Shown here: piece by piece, positions 45,089-53,800 of the stretch
Layout: every line of letters starts with the position of its first letter
How positions within the stretch are numbered: the first letter of the stretch is position 1
Assembly (NCBI RefSeq): GCF_022884085.1
Contig: NZ_JAGGCS010000004.1
Span: forward strand, 323,070 to 387,069
Direction: 5' to 3'
DNA: 64,000 bases
Origin: Paenirhizobium cremeum
GTDB lineage: Bacteria; Pseudomonadota; Alphaproteobacteria; Rhizobiales; Rhizobiaceae
Notes under the pieces: model-generated
Database searches by the model: none
What the model was told of the DNA's origin: nothing
The model's input: only the letters and a program-made list of their open reading frames with translations
Translations under genes and position numbers: made by a program

Positions 45089-45208
45089 ATGCAATTCTTC
45101 GGCTCATCCATTGTTGAGGGGTCCGGCCCGGCGCTTGCAGCCGGGATGTTTTCGTATGCCGTCCTTTCATCCACGACCAAGGCCAAAACGACGACGAAAA
45201 CCGTCTGA
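45089..45208 (+). CDS. Candidate 39-aa Thr/Lys-rich leader peptide upstream of asd
   Basis: A short ORF with a reasonable ribosome site (AAGGA, seven bases from ATG). The first part is hydrophobic/neutral (MQFFGSSIVEGSGPALAAG). The last twelve residues are STTKAKTTTKTV: six threonines and three lysines within ten positions. Threonine and lysine are end products of the aspartate pathway in which the next gene, asd, acts. This resembles leader peptides of attenuation-controlled operons such as thrL. It lies 109 bp before asd, and downstream RNA can form alternative pairings. A frame extends upstream to 44888, but the predicted promoter falls inside that extension, which favours the short form. 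No homology is claimed. Confidence 0.45.
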   Translation: MQFFGSSIVEGSGPALAAGMFSYAVLSSTTKAKTTTKTV

Positions 45209-45228
45209 CGTCTCCGGCCACCGCTCTC

Positions 45229-45247
45229 TCCCCGGCAAGGCCGGGGA
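45229..45247 (+). other. Hairpin downstream of the leader ORF, with competing pairings
   Basis: TCCCCGGC (45229-45236) pairs with GCCGGGGA (45240-45247): eight base pairs, AAG loop. CCGGCC (45214-45219) could instead take GGCCGG (45239-45244). CTCTCT (45224-45229) can pair with AGAGAG (45305-45310), the likely asd ribosome site. No T run follows, so translational rather than intrinsic-termination control would be expected. Confidence 0.5.
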
Positions 45248-45317
45248 CATGGAAGGTGCGCGCTCGGGCTTCCTTCCTCCCTCACCACCCGCGGAGAGAC
45301 AGAAAGAGAGCTTGTAA

Positions 45318-46352
45318 ATGGGTTTCAAGATTGCAGTCGCGGGCGCCACCGGCAATGTCGGGCGCGAAATGCTGGGTATCCTCGCTGAACGGGGTTTCCC
45401 CGCCGATGAAGTCGTGGCACTGGCCTCCGCCCGCTCGCAGGGCACGGAAGTTTCCTTCGGCGACAAGACGCTGAAGGTACAAAACCTCGAAAACTACGAT
45501 TTTTCCGACACCGATATCTGCCTGATGTCGGCCGGCGGCGCGGTATCGCAGAAGTGGTCGCCGAAGATCGGCCAGCAGGGCTGCGTCGTCATCGACAACT
45601 CGTCCGCCTGGCGCTACGACGCCGACGTTCCGCTGATCGTTCCGGAAGTCAATCCCGACGCCGTGGTCGATTTCAAGAAGCGCAATATCATCGCCAACCC
45701 GAATTGCTCCACGGCCCAGTTGGTCGTCGCCTTGAAGCCGCTGCATGACGCCGCGACCATCAAGCGCGTCGTCGTCTCCACCTACCAGTCGGTTTCGGGT
45801 GCCGGCAAGGAAGGCATGGACGAGCTTTTCACGCAGACCCGCGCCGTCTTCGTTGCCGATCCGATCGAAGCGAAGAAGTTCACCAAGCGCATCGCCTTCA
45901 ACGTCATTCCCCACATCGACGTCTTCATGGAAGACGGCTACACCAAGGAAGAGTGGAAGGTTCTCGCCGAGACCAAGAAGATGCTCGATCCGAAGATCAA
46001 GGTGACCTGCACCGCCGTTCGCGTGCCGGTCTTCATCGGTCATTCGGAAGCGGTCAACATCGAGTTCGAAAAGGAAATCACGGCAGACCAGGCCCGTGAC
46101 ATCCTGCGCGAAGCCCCGGGTTGCCTCGTCGTCGACAAGCGCGAGAACGGCGGCTACGTCACTCCGGTCGAATGCGCCGGCGAAGACGCAACCTACATCT
46201 CCCGCATCCGCGAGGACGCGACCGTCGAGAACGGTCTCAACCTTTGGGTCGTTTCCGATAACCTGCGCAAGGGTGCTGCACTCAACGCCGTCCAGATCGC
46301 CGAGTTGCTCGTCAATCGCGGTCTGATCAAGCCGAAGAAGGCCGCAGCCTGA
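45318..46352 (+). CDS. asd: Aspartate-semialdehyde dehydrogenase
   Basis: NADPH-dependent enzyme producing aspartate semialdehyde, the branch point to lysine/diaminopimelate, threonine and methionine. 344 aa. The Rossmann start is KIAVAGATGNVGREML. The catalytic cysteine is C130 in NIIANPNCSTAQL, and the catalytic histidine H242 is in PVFIGHSEAVN. The ribosome site is a modest AGAGAG seven bases before the ATG. An unusually long leader with a Thr/Lys-rich ORF precedes it, and a hairpin follows. Confidence 0.97.
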   Translation: MGFKIAVAGATGNVGREMLGILAERGFPADEVVALASARSQGTEVSFGDKTLKVQNLENYDFSDTDICLMSAGGAVSQKWSPKIGQQGCVVIDNSSAWRYDADVPLIVPEVNPDAVVDFKKRNIIANPNCSTAQLVVALKPLHDAATIKRVVVSTYQSVSGAGKEGMDELFTQTRAVFVADPIEAKKFTKRIAFNVIPHIDVFMEDGYTKEEWKVLAETKKMLDPKIKVTCTAVRVPVFIGHSEAVNIEFEKEITADQARDILREAPGCLVVDKRENGGYVTPVECAGEDATYISRIREDATVENGLNLWVVSDNLRKGAALNAVQIAELLVNRGLIKPKKAAA

Positions 46353-46363
46353 GACGATCTTCC

Positions 46364-46406
46364 GGCCCGCCCTCGCATCCGCGCCGGGCGGGCCAGTTCA
46401 TCTTTT
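46364..46406 (+). terminator. Terminator after asd
   Basis: GGCCCGCCC (46364-46372) pairs with GGGCGGGCC (46386-46394); a TCTTTTT tract follows six bases later. It lies 11 bp after the stop codon. Confidence 0.65.
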
Positions 46407-46519
46407 TGTGACCGGTAACGGGCCGGAAATACTTCCGGAATAGTTGAATGAGACGTGACAGAATCAGCGCCCGCTGGCATGTTGCGGCAAAGACTAAATA
46501 AGCGAACAACGAGGCATCG

Positions 46520-47341
46520 ATGCGACTGTCCAGAATCTCGGCGGCGGCACTTTTGACGGCGGCGGCACTTTCCCTGACGGCAGGCGGCGCGGCAGCGGCC
46601 CAATGCAGCAGCACGTCGGCGGGATTCGAGCAGTGGATCGACGAATTCAAGCGGGAGGCCAGCGGCCAGGGCGTCAGCCCGTCGGTGCTGAACAAGGTCT
46701 TTTCCTCGGTATCCTATAATACCGCGACGATCCGGGCCGATCGCGGCATGAAGAGCTACAAGCTGTCCTTCGACCAGTTCATGCAGAAGCGCGGTGGCGC
46801 CGCGATCATCTCCCGCGGCAAGGGCATGAAGAAGAACAACGCCGCCCTCTTCGCCAGGATCGAGCAGCGTTACGGCGTGCCCGCCGGGCCTTTGATCGCG
46901 ATCTGGGGCATGGAAACCGGTTTTGGTGGTTTCCAGGGCAAGGAGCACACGCTTTCCGCTGTCGCCACCCTCGCATTCGACTGCCGGCGCTCCGAATATT
47001 TCACCGATCAGCTCTATGCCGCGCTCGAACTCGTCGCCAACAATGAGCTCTCCGTCTCGGCCGTCGGCGCAGCTCATGGCGAGATCGGCCAGACGCAGTT
47101 CCTGCCGCGCAACGTGGTCCGCTACGGGGTGGACGGCGACGGCGACGGTCGTATCGATCTCGTCCGCTCGAAGGCCGATGCGCTGGCGTCCACCGCAAAC
47201 TTCCTGAGAGGACACGGCTGGCAGGCCGGCGCTGGCTATCAACAGGGCCAGCCGAACTTCGCCGCCATCCAGGGCTGGAATGCCGCGACAGTCTATCAGC
47301 AGGCAATCGCCTATATCGGCGCCCAGATCGACGGACAGTAA
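46520..47341 (+). CDS. MltB-type lytic murein transglycosylase
   Basis: 273-residue exported muramidase that cleaves peptidoglycan glycan strands to anhydro-muramyl ends. A signal peptide (MRLSRISAAALLTAAALSLTAGGAAAA) leads to a catalytic domain with E132 in IWGMETGFGGFQG, the MltB active-site glutamate. GEIGQTQFLPRNVVRYGVDGDGDGRIDL adds the family MltB motif with a calcium-binding-like loop. It is short for MltB (no extra C-terminal peptidoglycan-binding domain). It stands alone after asd and converges with the second cyclase gene. Confidence 0.92.
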   Translation: MRLSRISAAALLTAAALSLTAGGAAAAQCSSTSAGFEQWIDEFKREASGQGVSPSVLNKVFSSVSYNTATIRADRGMKSYKLSFDQFMQKRGGAAIISRGKGMKKNNAALFARIEQRYGVPAGPLIAIWGMETGFGGFQGKEHTLSAVATLAFDCRRSEYFTDQLYAALELVANNELSVSAVGAAHGEIGQTQFLPRNVVRYGVDGDGDGRIDLVRSKADALASTANFLRGHGWQAGAGYQQGQPNFAAIQGWNAATVYQQAIAYIGAQIDGQ

Positions 47342-47362
47342 CCCAACCGGCAGCCAGCAGCG

Positions 47363-48958
47363 TCAGGTCTGCTGTGAATTGCGGCGTTCGGCGGAAAGCA
47401 CATCCGCCGCGCCGTCGACGACGACCCGGTTGCGGCCGGAAAACTTCGCCGCATAAAGGGCCAGATCGGCTTTCTTAATCAGTTCGTTGACCATCGCATG
47501 CGTTTTGCCGCCTTCCGCGGACGAACAGCCGAAGCTTGCGGTTACGGTCAGGCTCCGCCCATCGGCGAGACGGATTTCCGCCGCCTCGATGGCAATACGA
47601 ACCCGTTCGGCAAGTGCCGCTGCATCGTCGAGAGACGTATCCGGTAGAAGGGCGACAAACTCCTCGCCGCCATGACGGGACAGAAGATCCTGGGAACGGA
47701 AACTGTTTCGCGCGATCTGGGCGACCCGCTGCAGCACCATGTCGCCGACATCGTGCCCATGAACGTCGTTGATCTGCTTGAACCGGTCAAGATCGAAGAT
47801 AACCATGGAGATCGCGCCCATCCCTTCCCGCCCGTGCAGCAGTGCGGTCGTCGCGGCATCGAAACCGCGCCGGTTGTAGAGACCGGTCAGGAGATCCGTC
47901 TGGGCGGCATTCCGGAGTTCTCCGACCAGCAATTCCCTTTCCCGCATCAATCGGCTGGCAAACGCAACCCCTTTTGCCGCCAGCAGGATCACCACTCCGA
48001 CCAGCACCGAAAACACCGCCATTGCTCCGACCAGCAATTCGAGCAGGAAACGGGAACGCAGGGCAAGCGCGTCGCCACTCGCGCGGATGTCGTCGAGCGC
48101 GAAACGGATGCCGCTCTGCCACAGAGCAGTCCTGTCGTCCTGCAGGCGCGACCATCGGTGCAACATCAGGCGAGACGGCTGCGCCTTTCCCGCGGAAATC
48201 TCGCGCGCCGTATGCGCAAGCCATCTGCCGTCAAGGGAGAGATCAAAATCCTGGAGTCGCCTGATCGCACCTGCATCCTGAAATAGGGAGAGCCGCTCGG
48301 TCACGACAGTCAGGAAGGCGAACGACTGGTTGAATGTCTCAAGGTCCTGCTTCGACAACCGGCGTCCGCGGAAGTGCTCGGTTCCGTAAAAGGCGACCAT
48401 CAGTCCCGCCTCGTTTGCATCGAGAAGATCAACCAGCAGGCTCAGTTGCCGCGAAAGGTCGGGATCTTCGATCTCATAACGAAGTGCAGCGACCAGTTCC
48501 AAAAGTGCGTTCGAAACGGGCTTGTAATATCCAACGACCTGATCGACGCTTGCAATACCCTTATCGACTGTAGTGCGGAACGTCTTCAGGCGTTCGGAAA
48601 CCCGCCATAGCTCTCGAATCAGCAGGTGGAGGTTGCGTTCCTCTTCCGCATAGAGCGCCAGAAGAGCCAGAAAACGATCGAGGCGGCCGTCGAGATCAGA
48701 ACGCCGCACCGCCAGCGTTTCCCGGTTTGCGTCGCTTCTATCCGCAAGAAAAAGGGTTGTCGAATGCGCCTCTTCGGCAACGATGGAAGAGGCAATATTG
48801 CCAGCATCGGACACGATATAGGCGTAGTGCTTTCCGGCCTCGAAGTTCCTGTAGTTCTGGTAGTAACTGCGCAGAAGAAGAACTGCCTCAGCCGCCATGA
48901 TGAGGCTGGGCAGCAGCAGTGCCGCAATGATGATCCTTCTCGTGCCTTCCAGATTCAT
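47363..48958 (-). CDS. GGDEF diguanylate cyclase with periplasmic sensor region
   Basis: 531 residues. A transmembrane segment near residues 10-29 and another near 310-335 bracket a mostly helical region of about 280 residues expected in the periplasm. The GGDEF domain shows DLLTGLYNRRGFDAAT, FDLDRFKQINDVHGHDVGD and the active-site SRHGGEEFVALLPD. An RSQD sequence (RxxD) five residues before the loop is the inhibitory I-site, so it should be active and product-regulated, unlike the other cyclase in this window. The sensed signal is unknown. Confidence 0.9.
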   Translation of the reverse strand: MNLEGTRRIIIAALLLPSLIMAAEAVLLLRSYYQNYRNFEAGKHYAYIVSDAGNIASSIVAEEAHSTTLFLADRSDANRETLAVRRSDLDGRLDRFLALLALYAEEERNLHLLIRELWRVSERLKTFRTTVDKGIASVDQVVGYYKPVSNALLELVAALRYEIEDPDLSRQLSLLVDLLDANEAGLMVAFYGTEHFRGRRLSKQDLETFNQSFAFLTVVTERLSLFQDAGAIRRLQDFDLSLDGRWLAHTAREISAGKAQPSRLMLHRWSRLQDDRTALWQSGIRFALDDIRASGDALALRSRFLLELLVGAMAVFSVLVGVVILLAAKGVAFASRLMRERELLVGELRNAAQTDLLTGLYNRRGFDAATTALLHGREGMGAISMVIFDLDRFKQINDVHGHDVGDMVLQRVAQIARNSFRSQDLLSRHGGEEFVALLPDTSLDDAAALAERVRIAIEAAEIRLADGRSLTVTASFGCSSAEGGKTHAMVNELIKKADLALYAAKFSGRNRVVVDGAADVLSAERRNSQQT

Positions 48959-49053
48959 CCATTCACCGCGAGCGTCGCTATAGCGCCCGGAATTTCCGCG
49001 CGGCTCAGCCCCTTAAAATCAAGGGCAGTCTACGGTGAAGGTGATAACAACCT

Positions 49054-49737
49054 CTAAATTAGCGAGGACGGATCATGCGGCTCTTCGGCATCCGCTTCCA
49101 TGTCGAGACGGACGAAATCCCGAGTGTCCGGGTCCATGACCCAGAGTTCGCCATTGGCAATATCGAACCAGGCGCCATGGATCTGAAGCTTGCCGCGCTC
49201 CTCGAGGATGCGCACGCAGGGGAAGGTCCTGAGATTGGCGATCGAATTGCGGATTGAGATGCGTTCCAGCGCAGTTTGGCGCTCCGTGTCCGTCATCACC
49301 GAATTGCCCTGGATCTGTTCGGCGGCGGAACTGACGAGACCCATCCATTTTCCGATGAAGTCACCGGGAGAAAGCGGTTCCGCATTGGGATCGAGCGCCG
49401 CCCGGATACCGCCGCAGCGGCCATGCCCCATGACGATGATGTCCTTGACGCGCAAGCCCTGCACTGCAAATTCGAGCGCTGCCGACGTCGAATGATAATG
49501 GCCGTCGGGTTCGTAGGGCGGCACCATGTTGGCGACGTTTCGCACCACGAAGAGTTCGCCCGGACCGGCATCGAAGATGGTTTCCGGAGCCGCACGGGAA
49601 TCGCAGCACGCAATGATTAGCGTCTGGGGCTTCTGCCCCTGGTCCGCCAATTGCCGGTATCGCTCCCGTTCGGCCGTGTAACGGCCATTCATGAAGTTGC
49701 GATATCCGTCGATCAAGGGAATAGGGAAGCTCTTCAT
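49054..49737 (-). CDS. Beta-class carbonic anhydrase
   Basis: 227-residue zinc enzyme interconverting CO2 and bicarbonate. The zinc ligands are visible: C45 in ACCDSRAAPE (with the D46/R48 dyad) and H105-x2-C108 in GHGRCGG. The segment FVVRNVANMVPPYEPDGHYHSTSAALEFAV is standard for the plant-like beta class. The gene is upstream of and parallel to the cyclase, with a 95-bp gap. Confidence 0.94.
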   Translation of the reverse strand: MKSFPIPLIDGYRNFMNGRYTAERERYRQLADQGQKPQTLIIACCDSRAAPETIFDAGPGELFVVRNVANMVPPYEPDGHYHSTSAALEFAVQGLRVKDIIVMGHGRCGGIRAALDPNAEPLSPGDFIGKWMGLVSSAAEQIQGNSVMTDTERQTALERISIRNSIANLRTFPCVRILEERGKLQIHGAWFDIANGELWVMDPDTRDFVRLDMEADAEEPHDPSSLI

Positions 49738-49814
49738 GGCTCTTCGATTAGCGTGTGCTGACGCTCATGGCAACAGTCTCATGCAAACTTCGAAGTGTTG
49801 GCTGCCTTGCATTT

Positions 49815-50693
49815 TCAGCGATGCTTCGGACGTTGCGCCGGATGAACGAGCCGCCGCATCTGGACGAGCGCCATCGGCGACGACAGGCTGGAAGCGTCGC
49901 TTTCCAGCGTCAGTTCGTCTCCGCCCTTCTTCGCTGTGCGCGCCAGCATTTCATAGACGCCGGCGGTGGCAAGCTGAAGCGCCCGTTCCTCGGGCAGGCC
50001 CTCGAGCAGCCTTGCCAGGAACAGGGCCGAGAGCAGGTCGCCGAGGCCGTTCGGCGGATTGTCGATCAGCCGGTGCTCGGCAAGAAGCGCATTGCGGCCG
50101 CTGAGATAGAGATTGCCGGTTCCACCGGCCATCATCGGAACTGCAGAAGTCACCAGCATTTGCGGCGGGCCGAGAGAAAGCGCGGCCTCCATGATGTCGT
50201 TGTTGCTCTCCAGTGCGCTGCCGACCAGCCAGGCGAGTTCGTAGCGGTTCGGCGTAGCGATCGTCGCAAGCGGAATGAGATGATCGCGAATGGCCACGGC
50301 GGTTGTCTCCGGAACGTAAAGACCGCCAAGATCGCCCATCACGGGATCGCAGATATAGACAAGGTCGGGCTTCTTCGCCTTCAGCGCCTCGATGAGGCGG
50401 GCGACGGAACGTGGCTGGGCGCTGTTGCCGAAATAACCGGTCAGGACGGCGGACACTTCGGGAAGCCAGGGCGCGCGGATCAGGTCGTCGATAGCCCTGT
50501 CGAAATCCGCGTCCTCAAAGGTAAGCCGCGTCGAGGGGCCATGGCCGGGATGCCACGGAAGAACCACCGTCGGCAGGGCCCAGACGGGAAAACCGAGGCT
50601 CTCGAGCGCGAAGACGGCGGCGCGATTGCCGACCGATCCCCGGACCACATGGCTCGAAATGACGATGACGGCACCCTTTAACTTCTCTGTCAT
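49815..50693 (-). CDS. pdxY: Pyridoxal kinase PdxY
   Basis: Salvage kinase phosphorylating pyridoxal (vitamin B6). 292 residues of the ribokinase fold. The N-terminus AVIVISSHVVRGSVGNRAAVFALESLGFPVWALPTVVLPWHPGH matches PdxY/PdxK, and the anion-hole motif NGLGDLLSALFLARL includes the catalytic aspartate. It is divergent from the glutamate dehydrogenase gene, with a 202-bp spacer that looks like a shared promoter region. Confidence 0.93.
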   Translation of the reverse strand: MTEKLKGAVIVISSHVVRGSVGNRAAVFALESLGFPVWALPTVVLPWHPGHGPSTRLTFEDADFDRAIDDLIRAPWLPEVSAVLTGYFGNSAQPRSVARLIEALKAKKPDLVYICDPVMGDLGGLYVPETTAVAIRDHLIPLATIATPNRYELAWLVGSALESNNDIMEAALSLGPPQMLVTSAVPMMAGGTGNLYLSGRNALLAEHRLIDNPPNGLGDLLSALFLARLLEGLPEERALQLATAGVYEMLARTAKKGGDELTLESDASSLSSPMALVQMRRLVHPAQRPKHR

Positions 50694-50895
50694 GACCGGA
50701 TTTCCACTTTCGTTCGCGCCGTTGATCCGCCTTTTGTGTCGGACCTGTCAATATCGCGCATCTGCTGCGTCATATTTATCGCGTATTCAAACAGCGGAAA
50801 TATCGGTCTCTGGCTCGAATGCAGATACATCATTTGGCAAATTGTTTTATGAATCATGCACGCAACATGCGCATGACATTGAAAGGGAGAGAGCA

Positions 50896-53800
50896 ATGGT
50901 CGTGAACAGGAAGCTCAAGCGGGAACCTCAGCTGGAGGCCGCTTGCCGGATAGCGGAGGCGATCCAGGAGCCTTTCATTGATCCCGTCATCCTGTTCGGG
51001 CGTGCAAGCGGCGACGATCTCGACAACTATACCCCCGAAATGCTCGCGTTTTCCTCGCTGCGGGCAGCAGCAGACATCGCCGCCTGGGATGGCGACACGC
51101 CGCGCGTGGTCATCGCACCGGTCGCCGACGTCACGCCGGCAGGAACCCCGGTCAGCGTCCTTTCGATCATCGAACGCAACAAGCCTTTCCTGTATGATTC
51201 GGTCATGGGCGAGGTCACGAGCCTCTACCGCGATATCTTCATGGCCGTTCATCCGATCCTGTCAGTGGTGCCGGGTGGCCAGGTCTCGCTCGCCAATCCG
51301 GAGGAAGAGGAGCCGGAAGGCGCGATCCGCACCAGCTATATCCAGCTTCATCTTGCTCCGCTAACCGACGCGCAGGCAGAAGCTCTGAAAGCGCGCCTGG
51401 AAATCGTTCTCGCCCAGGTCCACATGGCCTCGGCGGACTGGAAGCAGATGCTCGCACTGCTCGATACGGCGATGAGCGAACTCGGCGAACTCGCTCCCGG
51501 CCGCCGCAAGGGAGATCGCGACGAGGCCCTCGCTTTCCTCGACTGGCTGCGCAACGACAACTTCACCTTCCTCGGCATGCGGGAATATGTCTATTCCGGC
51601 GAAGGCACCGCCGCGATCCTGGAACGCAACAAGGGCGAGGGGCTCGGCATCCTGTCCGATCCCGACGTGCTCGTCCTTCGTCAGGGCAAGAACGCTGTCA
51701 CCACGACGCCGGAAATCCTCGAATTCCTGCAGGGGCCGGATTTCCTCATCGTCACCAAGGCAAATGTCAAATCGATCGTGCATCGCCGTGCCTACATGGA
51801 CTATATCGGCGTCAAACGCTTCGACAAGGACGGCAAGGTGGTGGGCGAACTGCGGATCGTCGGCCTCTTCACCTCGACCGCTTACACGGGTTCGGTGAGC
51901 CAGATCCCTCTGCTTCGCGCCAAGGCCCGCAAGGTGACCGACCATTTCGGCTTCGACCCGCAGAGCCATTCAGGCCGCATGCTGCAGAACACGCTGGAAG
52001 CCTATCCGCGCGATGACCTCTTCCAGATCGAGCCGGAATTGCTTGCGAAGTTCTGCGAACAGATCAACGACCTGTCGGAACGTCCGCGCGTGCGCGTCCT
52101 GCCGCGCATCGACCAGTTCGACCGGTTTGTTTCACTCATCGTCTATGTTCCCCGTGAAGACTATAACTCCGTCGTACGCGAGAAGATCGGTAGCTATCTG
52201 ACCCAGGTCTATCAGGGCCGCGTTTCCGCCTATTATCCAGCATTCCCGGAAGGCGGTGTGGCACGCGTACACATCATCATCGGCCGATCCGAAGGCAAGA
52301 CACCGCGCATTCCTCAGGCGGCGCTCGAGGAAGCGGTGCGGGAAATTACAGCCCGCTGGAGCGACCGGTTCGAGACGCTGGCCGGCCCGAAGGCGCCGCG
52401 ACTTGCCGTCAGCCAGGCCTATCAGGAGGCCTTCTCGCCGGAAGAAGCAGTCCACGACCTCGCCCATATCCAGGCATGCCTCGCCGGCGAACCCGTATCG
52501 ATCGCCTTCCATGAGACCACGACGGATGCCGGCAGGCAGCTTTACCTCAAAATTTTCCATGCGGGCGCCCATCTGCCGCTGTCGCGTCGCGTGCCGCTTC
52601 TTGAAAATCTCGGTTTCAGGGTCATCAGCGAGCGCACCTTCGATATCCACGTCTCCACCGGGGACAAGGGTGACGAAGCGCTTGTGGTCCTGCACGACAT
52701 GGAATTGCAGGTCCATGGCGATGATGCCTTCGGGATTGCCGAGAAAAGGGCGATTACCGAGGAAGCCTTCCTCGCCGCCTTCACAGGCAAGGTCGACAAC
52801 GACACCTTCAACCGCCTGGTGCTGGCCGCCGGCTTGTCGGCGCGGGAAGTGACCGTGTTGCGCGCCTATGCCGCCTATCTCAGGCAGGCGGGCTTCGTCT
52901 ACTCGCAGGGCCATATCGCCGAAACTTTGAACCGGCACCCGGCGATCGTCAAACTGATCTTCGATCTCTTCCATGTGAGCTTCGATCCGAAACTCGCCGA
53001 GAAGGCCCGCACCCGCAAGCTTGCCGAGATTCATGCGGAGCTCGAAACCGCGCTCCTCGCCGTACCAAGTCTGGATGAGGATCGCATTTTGCGGCGCTAC
53101 ATCAACGCGGTCGATTCGACGCTGCGCACCAATTATTTCCAGAAGAACGACAACGCAGCCACGATGCTGGCCTTCAAGTTCGACCCGCAGCTTCTCGACG
53201 GCCTGCCGGACCCCAGGCCTTTCCGCGAAATCTTCGTCTTCGGCGTTGAGGTCGAGGGCGTGCACCTGCGCTTCGGCAAGGTCGCCCGCGGCGGCCTGCG
53301 CTGGTCGGACCGCGCCCAGGACTACCGCACGGAAGTGCTGGGGCTCGTCAAGGCGCAGCAGGTCAAGAACGCGGTCATCGTGCCCGTGGGCGCCAAGGGC
53401 GGCTTCTATCCCAAGCAGCTGCCGGTAGGCGCAAGCCGCGACGCCTGGCTTGCCGCCGGCACGGAGGCCTACAAGACCTATATCCGCACGCTGCTGTCGA
53501 TCACCGACAATATTGTCGGCGGCAAGGTCGTGGCCCCCGCCGATACCGTGCGGCTTGATGAGGACGATCCTTATTTTGTCGTTGCCGCGGACAAAGGCAC
53601 CGCCACTTTTTCCGACACCGCGAACGGCCTTGCCCAGGCTGCGGGTTTCTGGCTGGACGACGCTTTCGCCTCCGGCGGTTCCGCCGGCTACGACCACAAG
53701 AAGATGGGCATCACCGCGCGCGGCGCCTGGGAAGCGGTCAAGCGCCACTTCCGGGAAATGAACGTGGATATCCAGACTACGCCTTTCAGCGTGGTCGGCG

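Noticed and set aside
44888..45208. 106-residue gene upstream of asd
   Set aside because: The extra N-terminal part is Arg-rich and the predicted promoter lies inside it; the 39-codon form is better supported.
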